Source: Terrimesophilobacter bigeumensis
GTDB taxonomy: Bacteria > Actinomycetota > Actinomycetes > Actinomycetales > Microbacteriaceae
Reading direction: 5' to 3'
NCBI RefSeq assembly: GCF_039537265.1
Contig: NZ_BAABAE010000003.1
Coordinates: 372,001 to 436,000, forward strand
Length of the DNA stretch: 64,000 nucleotides
Below the pieces are notes generated by a model that worked only from the letters and a program-made list of their open reading frames with translations, did not search any database and was not told the origin of the DNA. Positions 1 to 9,414 of this stretch are shown piece after piece (position 1 is the stretch's first letter; each line of letters opens with the position of its first letter). Position numbers and translations under genes: made by a program.

Positions 1-1
1 C

Positions 2-139
2 GGCTCCGGCCCGACGGTCGCCTTCCTCGCCGCGGATCTCGACAGTGCTCTCGAACTCCAGATCGCCTTGTCCGCCGCACGGCACACCGTCGCCAGGGTG
101 ACCGGCCCCGTGCACGGGGCGCGCATCCTCGGCGAGTAG
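2..139 (+). CDS. ispE: 4-diphosphocytidyl-2-C-methyl-D-erythritol kinase, C-terminal fragment
   Basis: Only the last 45 codons are in the window; the gene starts upstream. The visible part reads GSGPTVAFLA, then about 35 residues ending in GARILGE and TAG. The GSGPT(V/C)F glycine motif, followed by a short C-terminal strand-helix unit, is typical of the end of IspE, a GHMP kinase that phosphorylates CDP-ME in the cytosolic non-mevalonate isoprenoid pathway. An ABC-F ATPase lies downstream on the same strand, an arrangement I know from actinobacteria and which supports the call. Between them sits an inserted DUF559-like gene with flanking hairpins. Too little is visible to assess the active site. 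Confidence 0.8.
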   Translation, partial: GSGPTVAFLAADLDSALELQIALSAARHTVARVTGPVHGARILGE

Positions 140-154
140 CCGGCCGCCCCTTCT

Positions 155-220
155 CCGTTGACTCGGGTCATTTTGCGGGTCGTCATGGCGCGCAACCCGC
201 ACGATGGCCCGAGTCAACGG
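155..220. repeat. 66-bp intergenic hairpin, copy 1
   Basis: Imperfect inverted repeat with 26-nt arms (155-180 and 195-220, three mismatches) around a 14-nt loop. The left arm contains GTTGACTCGGGTCAT and GCGGGT. It lies just after ispE. A second copy at 1273-1338 is in the same orientation and differs by about two bases, and a shorter relative lies at 6412-6473. There is no T-run, so it is not a classic intrinsic terminator, though it could stop or stabilise transcripts. Confidence 0.85.
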
Positions 221-283
221 AATCGAAGTGCGACCTGTGGATAGGTTCTGCAGAGCTAACGCCCGTTCGAGCAGAATCTCGGC

Positions 284-1279
284 ATGTCCAGACCCTCGCC
301 GCTGCCGGATGCGCTGGGCGGCTCGCCCTTTCGTGTCGGGGAGGCGAGGGGGCTGGGCGTGTCCGCGGCGCGGCTTCGCGCATCCGACCTCGAGGCGCCA
401 TTCCATGGCATCCGGCGGTCGAAAGCCGCGCCCGCCGAGAATGCGGAGACTGGTGAAGAGCGGGCGCGCGTGAGACTCGAAGGGCTCCGACGGGACTGTG
501 AAGCCTTTCAGCGTCGGGAGGGGCGACCGGTCATCTTCAGTCACGTCACGGCTGCGCGGCTATACCGGATGCCGCTGCCGTGGCGCCTGGAGTCGCGTCA
601 GGTCCTCGACGTGGCGGCCCTCACCCCCGACCACGCGCCGCAGGGAGCGGGGATCATCGGGCACCGTCTGACCGGTGGCAGCTTCGTCGTCGCCTCAGCC
701 TCCGGATTCCTCGTGCCGGCTCCGCTCCGAGTATGGGTACAGCTTGCCCCACTCCTTTCGGTTGACGAGCTCATTGTCGCCGGTGATCACCTGGTTCGAC
801 GCAAGGCGCCGTTCGCGAGCCTGAACGAACTGCTCGAGACTGTGGCGCGCCTGCGCAGGTTGCGCGGTGTGAGGAAGCTGCGGGCTGCCGCAACCAGGGT
901 CAGGGCAGGCACGGATTCCGCGGCGGAGTCCAGAACGCGGTTGGTGCTCATCGATGGTGGGCTCCCCGAACCTGTCATCGGCCACAAAGTGTTGGATCGA
1001 GATGGTTACTTCGTCGGCACCCCCGACCTCGCCTACGTCGTCGAGCGGGTCGCGCTCGACTACGAGGGCGAGATTCATCGCGTGGACCGGGAGACGTTCG
1101 AGAGCGACATCGAGCGACGGGAGCGGTTCCAGGATGCCGGCTGGCGCCACATCCGGGTGACGAGGGAACACCTCGCCCATCCGCACACGCTTGTCGACCG
1201 GGTCGGCTTCGCCCTGGCCGAGCGCCGGGCCGATCGCGGGGCTTCGAAGACTTTCGCTTCCGCCCACCTCCTCCGTTGA
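284..1279 (+). CDS. AbiEi/DUF559-type protein (antitoxin-like N-terminus, Vsr-like C-terminus)
   Basis: 331 residues. I recognise the general pattern of actinobacterial proteins annotated as type IV toxin-antitoxin AbiEi-family or DUF559 proteins. They have an N-terminal helical segment, a middle part with a HVTAARLY-like motif (about residues 87-95), and a C-terminal endonuclease-fold segment with DLAYVVERVALDYEGEIHR (about 246-264) followed by an RR..FQDAGWRHIRVT strand. No AbiEii toxin is adjacent, so it is probably not a working toxin-antitoxin pair. ATG at 284 has no clear ribosome site. The stop codon lies inside the second 66-bp hairpin, so gene and repeat may move together. The biochemical role is unknown; the nuclease fold is an inference from the pattern. 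Confidence 0.7.
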   Translation: MSRPSPLPDALGGSPFRVGEARGLGVSAARLRASDLEAPFHGIRRSKAAPAENAETGEERARVRLEGLRRDCEAFQRREGRPVIFSHVTAARLYRMPLPWRLESRQVLDVAALTPDHAPQGAGIIGHRLTGGSFVVASASGFLVPAPLRVWVQLAPLLSVDELIVAGDHLVRRKAPFASLNELLETVARLRRLRGVRKLRAAATRVRAGTDSAAESRTRLVLIDGGLPEPVIGHKVLDRDGYFVGTPDLAYVVERVALDYEGEIHRVDRETFESDIERRERFQDAGWRHIRVTREHLAHPHTLVDRVGFALAERRADRGASKTFASAHLLR

Positions 1280-1338
1280 CTCGGGTCATTTTGCGGGTCG
1301 TCATGGCGCGCAACCCGCAAGATGACCCGAGTCAACGG
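1273..1338. repeat. 66-bp intergenic hairpin, copy 2
   Basis: Near-identical to 155-220, same orientation, about 64 of 66 positions identical. Its arms (1273-1298 and 1313-1338) pair with a single mismatch. It overlaps the last codons of the DUF559-like gene and precedes the ABC-F gene by about 90 bp. Together the two copies bracket a single gene. Confidence 0.85.
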
Positions 1339-1429
1339 GAGTGAAGGGTATCGGCGACGCGGGCGGGCCGACGGGCAGGAGCGACGGCGACCCCGCATCG
1401 CCGGAGCGCCGCGGGTAGCCTTGAGACAT

Positions 1430-3232
<1,803 letters not shown>

Positions 3233-3259
<27 letters not shown>

Positions 3260-3337
3260 GGGTGGCGCATCTCGCCGATGTGCTCGGCGAGTAGCGGTGG
3301 TTGAGCTCGCCGACGTGCTCGGGGAGTAGTGGAGCAC
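3233..3337 (+). repeat. Three tandem 35-bp copies of the ABC-F 3' end
   Basis: The last codons of the ABC-F gene (reading ELADVLGE and stop) are repeated twice more downstream. The copies start at 3233, 3268 and 3303, with a strict 35-bp period. Each copy contains CTCGCCGAYGTGCTCGGNGA followed by its own stop codon. The middle copy has drifted most. Only the first copy is translated as part of the gene. Confidence 0.85.
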
Positions 3338-3348
3338 TGGCGGGCCGC

Positions 3349-3399
3349 TTGCACTCGAATCCTCGGGCGTCTATTCTATAAGTAAGTAGTTACTTACTT
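3349..3399 (+). promoter_or_regulatory. Promoter and palindromic operator of the TetR/epimerase pair
   Basis: TTGCAC (3349-3354) and TATTCT (3372-3377) are 17 bp apart. Directly downstream, 3381-3398 reads AGTAAGTA-GT-TACTTACT, an inverted repeat with perfect 8-bp arms. It extends by one A-T pair on each side and lies just before the ribosome site AGGGG. The position suggests self-repression by the TetR protein encoded next. Confidence 0.65.
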
Positions 3400-3412
3400 T
3401 AGGGGAATGACG

Positions 3413-4051
3413 ATGGCCGGAAACGCGACGCGGGAGCGCCTGATCGCCGAATCCATGCGACTCTTCGGCGAGCGGGGCTACGCCGGAACCTCGGTGGCCG
3501 ACATCGAGGCGGCGGCGGGCCTGTCCTCCGGCGCCGGCAGCCTCTACCGTCACTTTCCCTCCAAGCAGGCGTTGCTCGCGGCGGGGGTTCGTCAACAGAT
3601 CGACGCGGGGCAACACCTCCTGAGGCTGCTCGCAGACGCCGATGACGGTGCCGCGATACCGTTGCGTGAGCGTCTCATCGCGGTGGCGACGGCGGGCCTC
3701 CGCAGGCTTGAGCAGGAGGCCGACCTCAATCGGATCATGCTCAAGGATCTCGCCCACTTCCCCGAACTGCTGGACCTGGCTCGCCGGGAGGAAGTGGCAA
3801 GAGTGCACCAGGCGGTCGCTGCCTGGCTGGACGCCCAGCTCGGCGCCCGGTCCGACGGTCAAGCCGGCACGGGCCGCAGGGACACCGAAGGAATCGCGGC
3901 GGTCCTGGTCGGAGCAGTCTCGAACTTCTGGATGCTTCGCGACATCTTCGGCGAGCATCCGGCGGGGATCAGCGAGGAGCGCTACCTGGCCAGCCTGGTA
4001 GACGCGCTGATGCCGTCACTGCCCGGCGTCGAAAAGACGCTCGAGAACTGA
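3413..4051 (+). CDS. TetR/AcrR family transcriptional regulator
   Basis: 212 residues from ATG 3413, chosen because AGGGG at 3401-3405 is 7 bp upstream; the ATG at 3407 would be too close. The N-terminal helix-turn-helix reads ERLIAESMRLFGERGYAGTS, then VADIEAAAGLSSGAGSLYRHFPSK, the classic TetR DNA-binding pattern (about residues 7-52). The C-terminal ligand domain is not assignable. A palindrome in its leader is the probable operator. An NAD-binding epimerase follows 25 bp downstream and is the likely co-regulated partner. Confidence 0.9.
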   Translation: MAGNATRERLIAESMRLFGERGYAGTSVADIEAAAGLSSGAGSLYRHFPSKQALLAAGVRQQIDAGQHLLRLLADADDGAAIPLRERLIAVATAGLRRLEQEADLNRIMLKDLAHFPELLDLARREEVARVHQAVAAWLDAQLGARSDGQAGTGRRDTEGIAAVLVGAVSNFWMLRDIFGEHPAGISEERYLASLVDALMPSLPGVEKTLEN

Positions 4052-4076
4052 CGCGGCCGAGGGAAAGGAATCCACA

Positions 4077-5006
4077 ATGAAGGTCATACTTGCAGGCGCA
4101 ACGGGCGCGCTGGGCGTTCCACTGGTTCGGCAACTCGTCTCGGCCGGCCACGACGTGGTCGGCATCACCCGCGGTGAAAGCGGCGAGCGGCTGCTCACCC
4201 AACTCGGTGCGACTGCCATCCGCGCCGACGTCCTGGACCGGGCCGCCCTGCTCGACGCGGCCGGTGGCATCCAGGCGGATGCCGTCATGCATCAGCTGAC
4301 GGCGCTCAAGAAGGCCCCGGCCGGCCACGGTGCGATGCGTCAGACCAATGTTCTGAGGACCACCGGTACCGAGCATCTGCTGGAGCTGGCGAAAGCGGTG
4401 GGTGCGCGCCGTTTCGTCACCCAGTCGATCGTCCTCGGATACGGCTACCGCGACCACGGTTCGCAGGTGCTCACCGAGGAGTCGCCGTTCGGGCAGATGC
4501 ACGGGAACGCCTTCGATGCTCACGTCCGGGCCATGGTGTCGGCGGAGCAGCAGGTCTTCGAGGCCGATGGCATCGAGGGCATTGCACTGCGGTACGGGCT
4601 CCTGTACGGGGCTGCTGCCGATCAGGACAAGGTGGCGCGGATGCTGCGCAAACGCGCTCTCCCGGTCGCGAGGCATGGCGGATACCTCCCGTTCATCCAC
4701 CACGATGACGCGGCTGCAGCGACGGTCGCTGTGCTCGAGCGGGGTGCATCCGGCCAGGCGTACAACATCGTCGACGACACGCCCGCGACGTTTCGCGACC
4801 TCGTCACCGGCATCGCGAGGGCCCGCAACGCACCGGAACCGCTGATCCTGCCGGGCTGGCTGCTCAAGCTCGCCGCCCCGTACGGCGGCGTCGTGCTCAG
4901 TGATGTGTCCCTTCGCGTCTCCAACGCCAGGGCGAAGCGGGAACTCGGTTGGTCACCGGCGTACCCGTCCTACGCGGATGGCCTCGCCGACGCTGTCAAC
5001 GGATGA
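4077..5006 (+). CDS. NAD(P)-dependent epimerase/dehydratase-like protein
   Basis: 309 residues. The N-terminus MKVILAGATGALGVPLVRQL is the GxxGxxG nucleotide-binding fold of extended or atypical short-chain dehydrogenases. An RRFVTQSIVLGYGY segment (about 113-126) replaces the usual S..Y..K context: Y124 is present but there is no lysine three residues later. The protein may therefore bind NAD(P) without classic SDR catalysis. LPFIHHDDAAAATVAVLERG (about 203) is typical of the sugar-epimerase-like branch. It forms an operon with the TetR gene. The substrate is unknown. Confidence 0.82.
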   Translation: MKVILAGATGALGVPLVRQLVSAGHDVVGITRGESGERLLTQLGATAIRADVLDRAALLDAAGGIQADAVMHQLTALKKAPAGHGAMRQTNVLRTTGTEHLLELAKAVGARRFVTQSIVLGYGYRDHGSQVLTEESPFGQMHGNAFDAHVRAMVSAEQQVFEADGIEGIALRYGLLYGAAADQDKVARMLRKRALPVARHGGYLPFIHHDDAAAATVAVLERGASGQAYNIVDDTPATFRDLVTGIARARNAPEPLILPGWLLKLAAPYGGVVLSDVSLRVSNARAKRELGWSPAYPSYADGLADAVNG

Positions 5007-5717
5007 CTACTCGCCCAGCTCGCTCAGTTCTTCCGAGACATCCGCGTCATCCGGTCGTTCCGCGGCGAGCTCGCGTTGGATCTCCAGCGCTTCGTCCAGC
5101 CTGCCCAACGAGCGCAGGCACCGGGCGAACGCCCACCGCGCCCGGAACCGCTGGTCCTCGCTTCCGAACCGGATGGCGGCTCCCTGGGCGAGGGAGAACT
5201 GGGTGAGCGCGTCGTCATAGCGGTGCAGGTCGTGGAGGTGCCATCCGAGGTTGTTGTGGAGTGCAACGGCCCAGCGCCGGATGCGCTCGTCGTCGGTCCG
5301 GTCGAGCACGGCCAGCGCCTCGTCGGTCCAGCGCGCGGCATTGTCGGTGTCCGTGATCGCGAGCATGTGCAGTGCGTCGACTTCGAGGAACCCGAGGCCG
5401 GCCCGGCTTGCGGTCACCCGGGCGCTGGTGAAATATACGATGGCGTTCTCCGGATGCCCGGAGCTGTTGAGCAGTCGCCCCCGCTCGAGCAGTACTCGCG
5501 TTGTCACCGGCGGAGAGTCGAAGATGATGCGACCCAGCAACCGGCCGGCTTCCTCGAACCGGGACTGGAGGCCGAGCGCCCGCGCTACCTGCGTCTCCAG
5601 TTCCGCCCGGCTCTCCGGGGGTTCATCCGGTTCGCGTGCGGCATCCTTGAGTCGCAGCTCGCTTGCCGACGGGTCGGCGAAGTCCCACAACTGGTCGAGT
5701 CGTTCCTGGGTCACCAT
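5007..5717 (-). CDS. Tetratricopeptide-repeat protein
   Basis: 236 residues, helical throughout with TPR-like units. These include the pairs around GRLLNSSGHPENAIVYFTSA (about 101), ALHNNLGWHLHDLHRYDDAL (about 152) and WAFARCLRSLGRLDEALEIQ (about 196). It is cytosolic, without signal peptide or membrane segment. Its stop abuts the stop of the convergent epimerase gene with no spacer. It precedes the MarR gene region on the opposite side. Proteins of this size in actinobacteria are annotated simply as tetratricopeptide-repeat proteins; the partner is unknown. Confidence 0.85.
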   Translation of the reverse strand: MVTQERLDQLWDFADPSASELRLKDAAREPDEPPESRAELETQVARALGLQSRFEEAGRLLGRIIFDSPPVTTRVLLERGRLLNSSGHPENAIVYFTSARVTASRAGLGFLEVDALHMLAITDTDNAARWTDEALAVLDRTDDERIRRWAVALHNNLGWHLHDLHRYDDALTQFSLAQGAAIRFGSEDQRFRARWAFARCLRSLGRLDEALEIQRELAAERPDDADVSEELSELGE

Positions 5718-5736
5718 GCGCTGCTGCCCTCGTCTT

Positions 5737-6228
5737 TCAGTCGAAGTCGAGGCTCAGCTTGCGCAGCAGCGAGGCGAGACGCTCCCGGTCGCCGGGGGCG
5801 AGTTTCTCGAGCAGTACGGACTCGGCGACGAGTAGGGTGCTGATGGCGGCATCGACGCTCGCCTGACCTTTGGGCGTCATGACGACGAGGATGCCGCGGC
5901 CGTCGTTCGGGTCCGTCCTGCGCTGGACGAGCCCCCGTTCGACGAGCCGGTCGATGCGGTTGGTCATCGTGCCGGAGGAGACGAGGGTCTGCTGAAGGAG
6001 CGCCTTCGGGCTCAACTGGTACGGCACGCCGGCGCGGCGCAACGCGGAGAGCACATCGAACTCCCACGAGTCGAGTTCTGAGGTCGAGAAGGCTTCGCGG
6101 CGGGCGCGGTCGAGGTGCCGGGAGAGTCGTCCGACGCGCGAGAGCACCTGCAGCGGTGCGAAGTCGAGATCCGGTCGCTCGCGTGACCACGCCTCGACGA
6201 TCCGGTCGACTTCGTCGTGGGTGGGCAT
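5737..6228 (-). CDS. MarR family transcriptional regulator
   Basis: 163 residues from ATG 6228 (MPTHDEVDRIV). The longer frame upstream runs through the tRNA and is not real. The winged helix is clear: WEFDVLSALRRAG, then LLQQTLVSSGTMTNRIDRLVERGLV (recognition helix about residues 85-110), then the wing RRTDPNDGRGILVVMTPKG. The NDGR wing motif is diagnostic of MarR proteins. It is transcribed away from tRNA-Gln and glmU; the TPR gene follows it on the same strand after 19 bp and may be co-transcribed. The ligand is unknown. Confidence 0.92.
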   Translation of the reverse strand: MPTHDEVDRIVEAWSRERPDLDFAPLQVLSRVGRLSRHLDRARREAFSTSELDSWEFDVLSALRRAGVPYQLSPKALLQQTLVSSGTMTNRIDRLVERGLVQRRTDPNDGRGILVVMTPKGQASVDAAISTLLVAESVLLEKLAPGDRERLASLLRKLSLDFD

Positions 6229-6285
6229 GCTCCCATTATCGCGGCCTTTGCGTCTGGCAGACTTGACTTCGCGCAGCACGCGCGA

Positions 6286-6357
6286 TCCGCCTTGGTGTAA
6301 CGGCAGCACGACAGCCTTTGGAGCTGTTAGGTCCAGGTTCGAATCCTGGGGGCGGAG
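6286..6357 (+). tRNA. tRNA-Gln (anticodon TTG)
   Basis: A 72-nt cloverleaf. The acceptor stem TCCGCCT pairs with GGGCGGA. The anticodon stem ACAGC/GCTGT holds the loop CTTTGGA with anticodon TTG. The T-arm is CCAGG-TTCGAAT-CCTGG. CCA is not encoded. It lies directly upstream of glmU, as in many actinobacteria. Confidence 0.95.
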
Positions 6358-6411
6358 CTCGTCTCGCGGTCTTCGCGATTCGAACACTCAGCGCCAGGCC
6401 AGCACCATCCC

Positions 6412-6473
6412 GTCGACTCGGGTCATATCGCGGGTGCGGGTGACCTCGTACCCGCGATATGACCCGAGTCAAC
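6412..6473. repeat. Intergenic hairpin related to the 66-bp repeats
   Basis: Arms 6412-6435 and 6450-6473 (24 nt, one mismatch) around a 14-nt loop. It shares GACTCGGGTCAT and GCGGGT with the two hairpins around the DUF559-like gene, but differs between those blocks. It lies between tRNA-Gln and glmU and may end the tRNA transcript. Confidence 0.8.
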
Positions 6474-6499
6474 AAGAGAAGGAGAGAGAAGGAGGAACC

Positions 6500-7948
6500 A
6501 TGACCGACCAGAACCTCGCGGTGATCGTGCTCGCAGCAGGCGAGGGCACCCGGATGCGGTCTGCGACCCCCAAGGTCCTCCACATCCTCGCCGGCATCCC
6601 GCTCGTCGGCCACGTGCTCGCGACGGCGCGGGAGCTGCATCCGGCCCACATCATCGCGGTCGTGCGGCACGAGCGGGACGCGGTCGCCGCGGTCATCGCA
6701 CAGAACCTGCCGGAGACCGTCATCGTCGACCAGGATGAGGTCCCGGGAACCGGGCGCGCGGTCGAGGTCGCGCTCGGTGCGCTCCCCGGTGATTTCGCCG
6801 GCGACGTCGTCGTCGTGAGCGGCGACGTTCCCCTTCTCGACGCCGACACCCTCGGCCGTCTGCTCGAGACCCACCGCGCGCACCATGCTGCGGCGACGGT
6901 CCTCTCGGCGGTGCTCGACGATGCGAGCGGTTACGGCCGGATCATCCGGGGCGCCGACGGGCTCGTCGACCGCATCGTCGAGCAGAAGGATGCCGACGAG
7001 TCCGAGCTCGAGGTCACCGAGATCAACTCCGGCAGCTACGTCTTCGGCGTCCGGTCGCTGCGCGACGAGCTTCCCAAGGTCGGCACGGGCAACGCGCAGG
7101 GTGAGAAGTACCTCACGGATGTCGTGGGCCTGCTGCGCGCATCCGGGAACCCCGTCGAGGCGGTTCCCGTCGCACAGAGCTGGATCGTCGGCGGAATCAA
7201 CGACCGGGTGCAGCTCGCCGAGGCGGCCGCGCGACTGAATGCGCTCATCGTGCGCGGCTGGCAGCTTGCCGGCGTCACGGTGCACGACCCGGCGACGACC
7301 TGGATCGACCTCAACGCGACCATCGCCGAGGATGTCGAGATCCTCCCCGGCACCCAGATCAAGGGCGCGACGAAGATCGACCGCGGTGCGATCATCGGCC
7401 CCGACACGACACTGGTCGACTGCGAGATCGGCGAGAACGCGGTCGTGAAGCGCACCGATGCGACCCTCGCGGTCATCGGCAAGGGAGCATCCGTGGGGCC
7501 GTTCGCCTACCTGCGCCCGAACACGGTGCTCGGCGAGAACGGCAAGATCGGCACCTTCGTGGAGACCAAGAACTCGACGATCGGGTTCGGCAGCAAGGTT
7601 CCGCACCTCAGCTACATCGGCGACACCGAGGTGGGCGTGCAGTCCAACATCGGTGCCGGCACGATCACCGCGAACTACGACGGGGTCGAAAAGCACCGTA
7701 CGACCGTCGGTTCGCACGTGCGGACGAGCTCGCACAACGTGTTCGTCGCGCCCGTTAGGATTGGTGACGGAGCCTACACCGGTGCAGGAACCGTCGTCCG
7801 CAAGGATGTTCCGGCCGGCGCTCTCGCCATCAGTGTGGCTCCCCAACGGAACATGATGGGCTGGGTCGAGGAGAAGCGTCCGGGCACTGCGGCAGCCGAG
7901 GCTGCTGCGGCGGCCGGCGAGTCCGGCGACCGGCCAGACGTCGGCTAG
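6500..7948 (+). CDS. glmU: Bifunctional UDP-N-acetylglucosamine pyrophosphorylase / glucosamine-1-phosphate N-acetyltransferase
   Basis: 482 residues from ATG 6500, with GGAGG at 6491-6495. The N-terminal uridyltransferase domain begins with VIVLAAGEGTRMRSATPKVL (about residues 8-27). The C-terminal half is a left-handed beta-helix of hexapeptide repeats (about 250-460) containing VETKNSTIG, LSYIGDTEVG, NIGAGTITANYDG and the acetyltransferase region. The protein makes UDP-GlcNAc for peptidoglycan in the cytosol. Length is normal. prs follows after 19 bp, the usual actinobacterial pair. The much longer upstream reading frame passes through the tRNA and was rejected. Confidence 0.98.
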   Translation: MTDQNLAVIVLAAGEGTRMRSATPKVLHILAGIPLVGHVLATARELHPAHIIAVVRHERDAVAAVIAQNLPETVIVDQDEVPGTGRAVEVALGALPGDFAGDVVVVSGDVPLLDADTLGRLLETHRAHHAAATVLSAVLDDASGYGRIIRGADGLVDRIVEQKDADESELEVTEINSGSYVFGVRSLRDELPKVGTGNAQGEKYLTDVVGLLRASGNPVEAVPVAQSWIVGGINDRVQLAEAAARLNALIVRGWQLAGVTVHDPATTWIDLNATIAEDVEILPGTQIKGATKIDRGAIIGPDTTLVDCEIGENAVVKRTDATLAVIGKGASVGPFAYLRPNTVLGENGKIGTFVETKNSTIGFGSKVPHLSYIGDTEVGVQSNIGAGTITANYDGVEKHRTTVGSHVRTSSHNVFVAPVRIGDGAYTGAGTVVRKDVPAGALAISVAPQRNMMGWVEEKRPGTAAAEAAAAAGESGDRPDVG

Positions 7949-7967
7949 CCGGCAGAGAGCGGGAGAC

Positions 7968-8945
7968 GTGTCCGGCATCAAGATCACCGGCCAGAAAAGA
8001 CTCGTCATCGTCTCAGGGCGCGGCTACCCTGAGCTCGCCCAGCAGATCGCCGATGAGCTCGGCAGCGAGCTCGTGCCCACGGATGCGCGCACCTTCGCCA
8101 ACGGCGAGATCTACGCGCGGTACGACGAGAGCGTGCGCGGATGCGATGCGTTCGTCATCCAGTCGCACACGACCCCGATCAACGAGTGGCTCATGGAGCA
8201 GCTCATCATGGTGGATGCGCTCAAGCGCGCCTCCGCCAAGCGCATCACGGTGGTCGCCCCGTTCTACCCGTACGCACGCCAGGACAAGAAGGGTCGCGGC
8301 CGCGAGCCGATCTCGGCGCGGCTCGTGGCGGACCTGTTCAAGGCGGCCGGCGCCGACCGCATCATGAGCGTCGACCTGCACGCCGCGCAGATCCAGGGCT
8401 TCTTCGACGGGCCGGTCGACCACCTGTTCGCGATGCCCGTGCTGCTCGAGCACTTCCGCACGACGCTCGACACCTCGAACCTCACGGTCGTCTCGCCCGA
8501 CATGGGCCGCGTCCGCGTCGCCGACATCTGGAGCGACAAGCTCGGCTCGCCGCTGGCGATCATCCACAAGCGCCGGGACCCGCTCGTGCCGAACAAGGTC
8601 ACGGTGCACGACATCGTCGGCGACGTGGAGGGCCGCGTCTGCCTCATCGTCGACGACATGATCGACACCGGCGGCACGATCGTGAAGGCTTCGGAGGCGC
8701 TCAAGGCCGCCGGGGCGCTGAGTGTCGTCGTCGCGGCGACGCACGCGATCTTCTCCGATCCTGCACCGACGATCCTGCAGTCGGAGTTCATCGACTCCGT
8801 CGTCGTGACCGACACGCTGCCGCTGCCGGCGGCCAAGCGCTTCCCGACGCTCACCGTGCTGTCGATCGCACCGCTGCTGGCGCGGGCGATCCACGAGGTG
8901 TTCGACGACGGCTCGGTCACCTCGATGTTCGATGGGGCTGCTTAG
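7968..8945 (+). CDS. prs: Ribose-phosphate pyrophosphokinase
   Basis: 325 residues, GTG start at 7968 preceded by GGGAG. Class I PRPP synthase features are present: FANGEIYARYDESVRG (N-terminal), PFYPYARQDKK (about 101), SVDLHAAQIQGFF, the flexible-loop KRR motif, and the PRPP-binding loop CLIVDDMIDTGGTI (about 225). It makes PRPP from ribose 5-phosphate and ATP for nucleotides, histidine, tryptophan and NAD. It is the second gene of the glmU-prs pair. In many actinobacteria rplY and pth come close behind; here they are 18.7 kb away. Confidence 0.98.
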   Translation: MSGIKITGQKRLVIVSGRGYPELAQQIADELGSELVPTDARTFANGEIYARYDESVRGCDAFVIQSHTTPINEWLMEQLIMVDALKRASAKRITVVAPFYPYARQDKKGRGREPISARLVADLFKAAGADRIMSVDLHAAQIQGFFDGPVDHLFAMPVLLEHFRTTLDTSNLTVVSPDMGRVRVADIWSDKLGSPLAIIHKRRDPLVPNKVTVHDIVGDVEGRVCLIVDDMIDTGGTIVKASEALKAAGALSVVVAATHAIFSDPAPTILQSEFIDSVVVTDTLPLPAAKRFPTLTVLSIAPLLARAIHEVFDDGSVTSMFDGAA

Positions 8946-9283
8946 GCATCCACCCCGCGCGGCAGTTCGACCATTCCAGGGATGAGTCCGAGCGAGACGA
9001 CGTGCCTGCCGTCATGGAACCCGCCGACCGCATAGCACTCCCAGCCGATGCCGCCCGGCCCGAAGAGCTCGAATCTCGCCGACGACCCGGTGGCATCCGG
9101 AGCGACGTAGGCGACCGCTCGCGCGCATGAGGAGGAGGCGGTCGCCGCGCTCACCGTCACAAGGTTGGCGACGAGCGGCAGCACCATCGCCGCCACCGCA
9201 ACGAGCACGATGACGCGCATGACAGTGCGACGCCGCCGGCCGTAGAGCGGGCGGTCGTCGATCTCGCTGTCGGCGGTATCCAC
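8942..9283 (-). CDS. Small membrane-anchored hypothetical protein
   Basis: 113 residues, not recognised. An acidic and basic N-terminus (MDTADSEIDD, then RRRR) is followed by one hydrophobic segment (about residues 22-48, MRVIVLVAVAAMVLPLVANL). An extracytoplasmic part of about 65 residues with two cysteines follows. This points to a type II membrane or exported protein. Its 3' end overlaps the prs stop by 4 bp in convergent orientation. Codon usage is GC-rich like its neighbours, which supports a real gene. Confidence 0.7.
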   Translation of the reverse strand: MDTADSEIDDRPLYGRRRRTVMRVIVLVAVAAMVLPLVANLVTVSAATASSSCARAVAYVAPDATGSSARFELFGPGGIGWECYAVGGFHDGRHVVSLGLIPGMVELPRGVDA

Positions 9284-9414
9284 TGCCCCATCCTCCCATT
9301 GGATGAACGAATTCGAAGGAGTTCTGCCGGCAAACGACCCCCGCGAGCACTTTCCGCCCCGTCGGCGTCGGTTCTCCTTCGTTTTCGTTCACCACAGCCC
9401 ACTAAGGTGTGCGC

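Noticed and set aside
284..1279. Complete AbiE toxin-antitoxin system
   Set aside because: Only the AbiEi/DUF559-like gene is present; no AbiEii nucleotidyltransferase toxin gene is adjacent.
6221..6499. Upstream extension of the glmU frame
   Set aside because: It runs through tRNA-Gln and a hairpin; the ATG at 6500 has a good ribosome site and gives the normal GlmU length.
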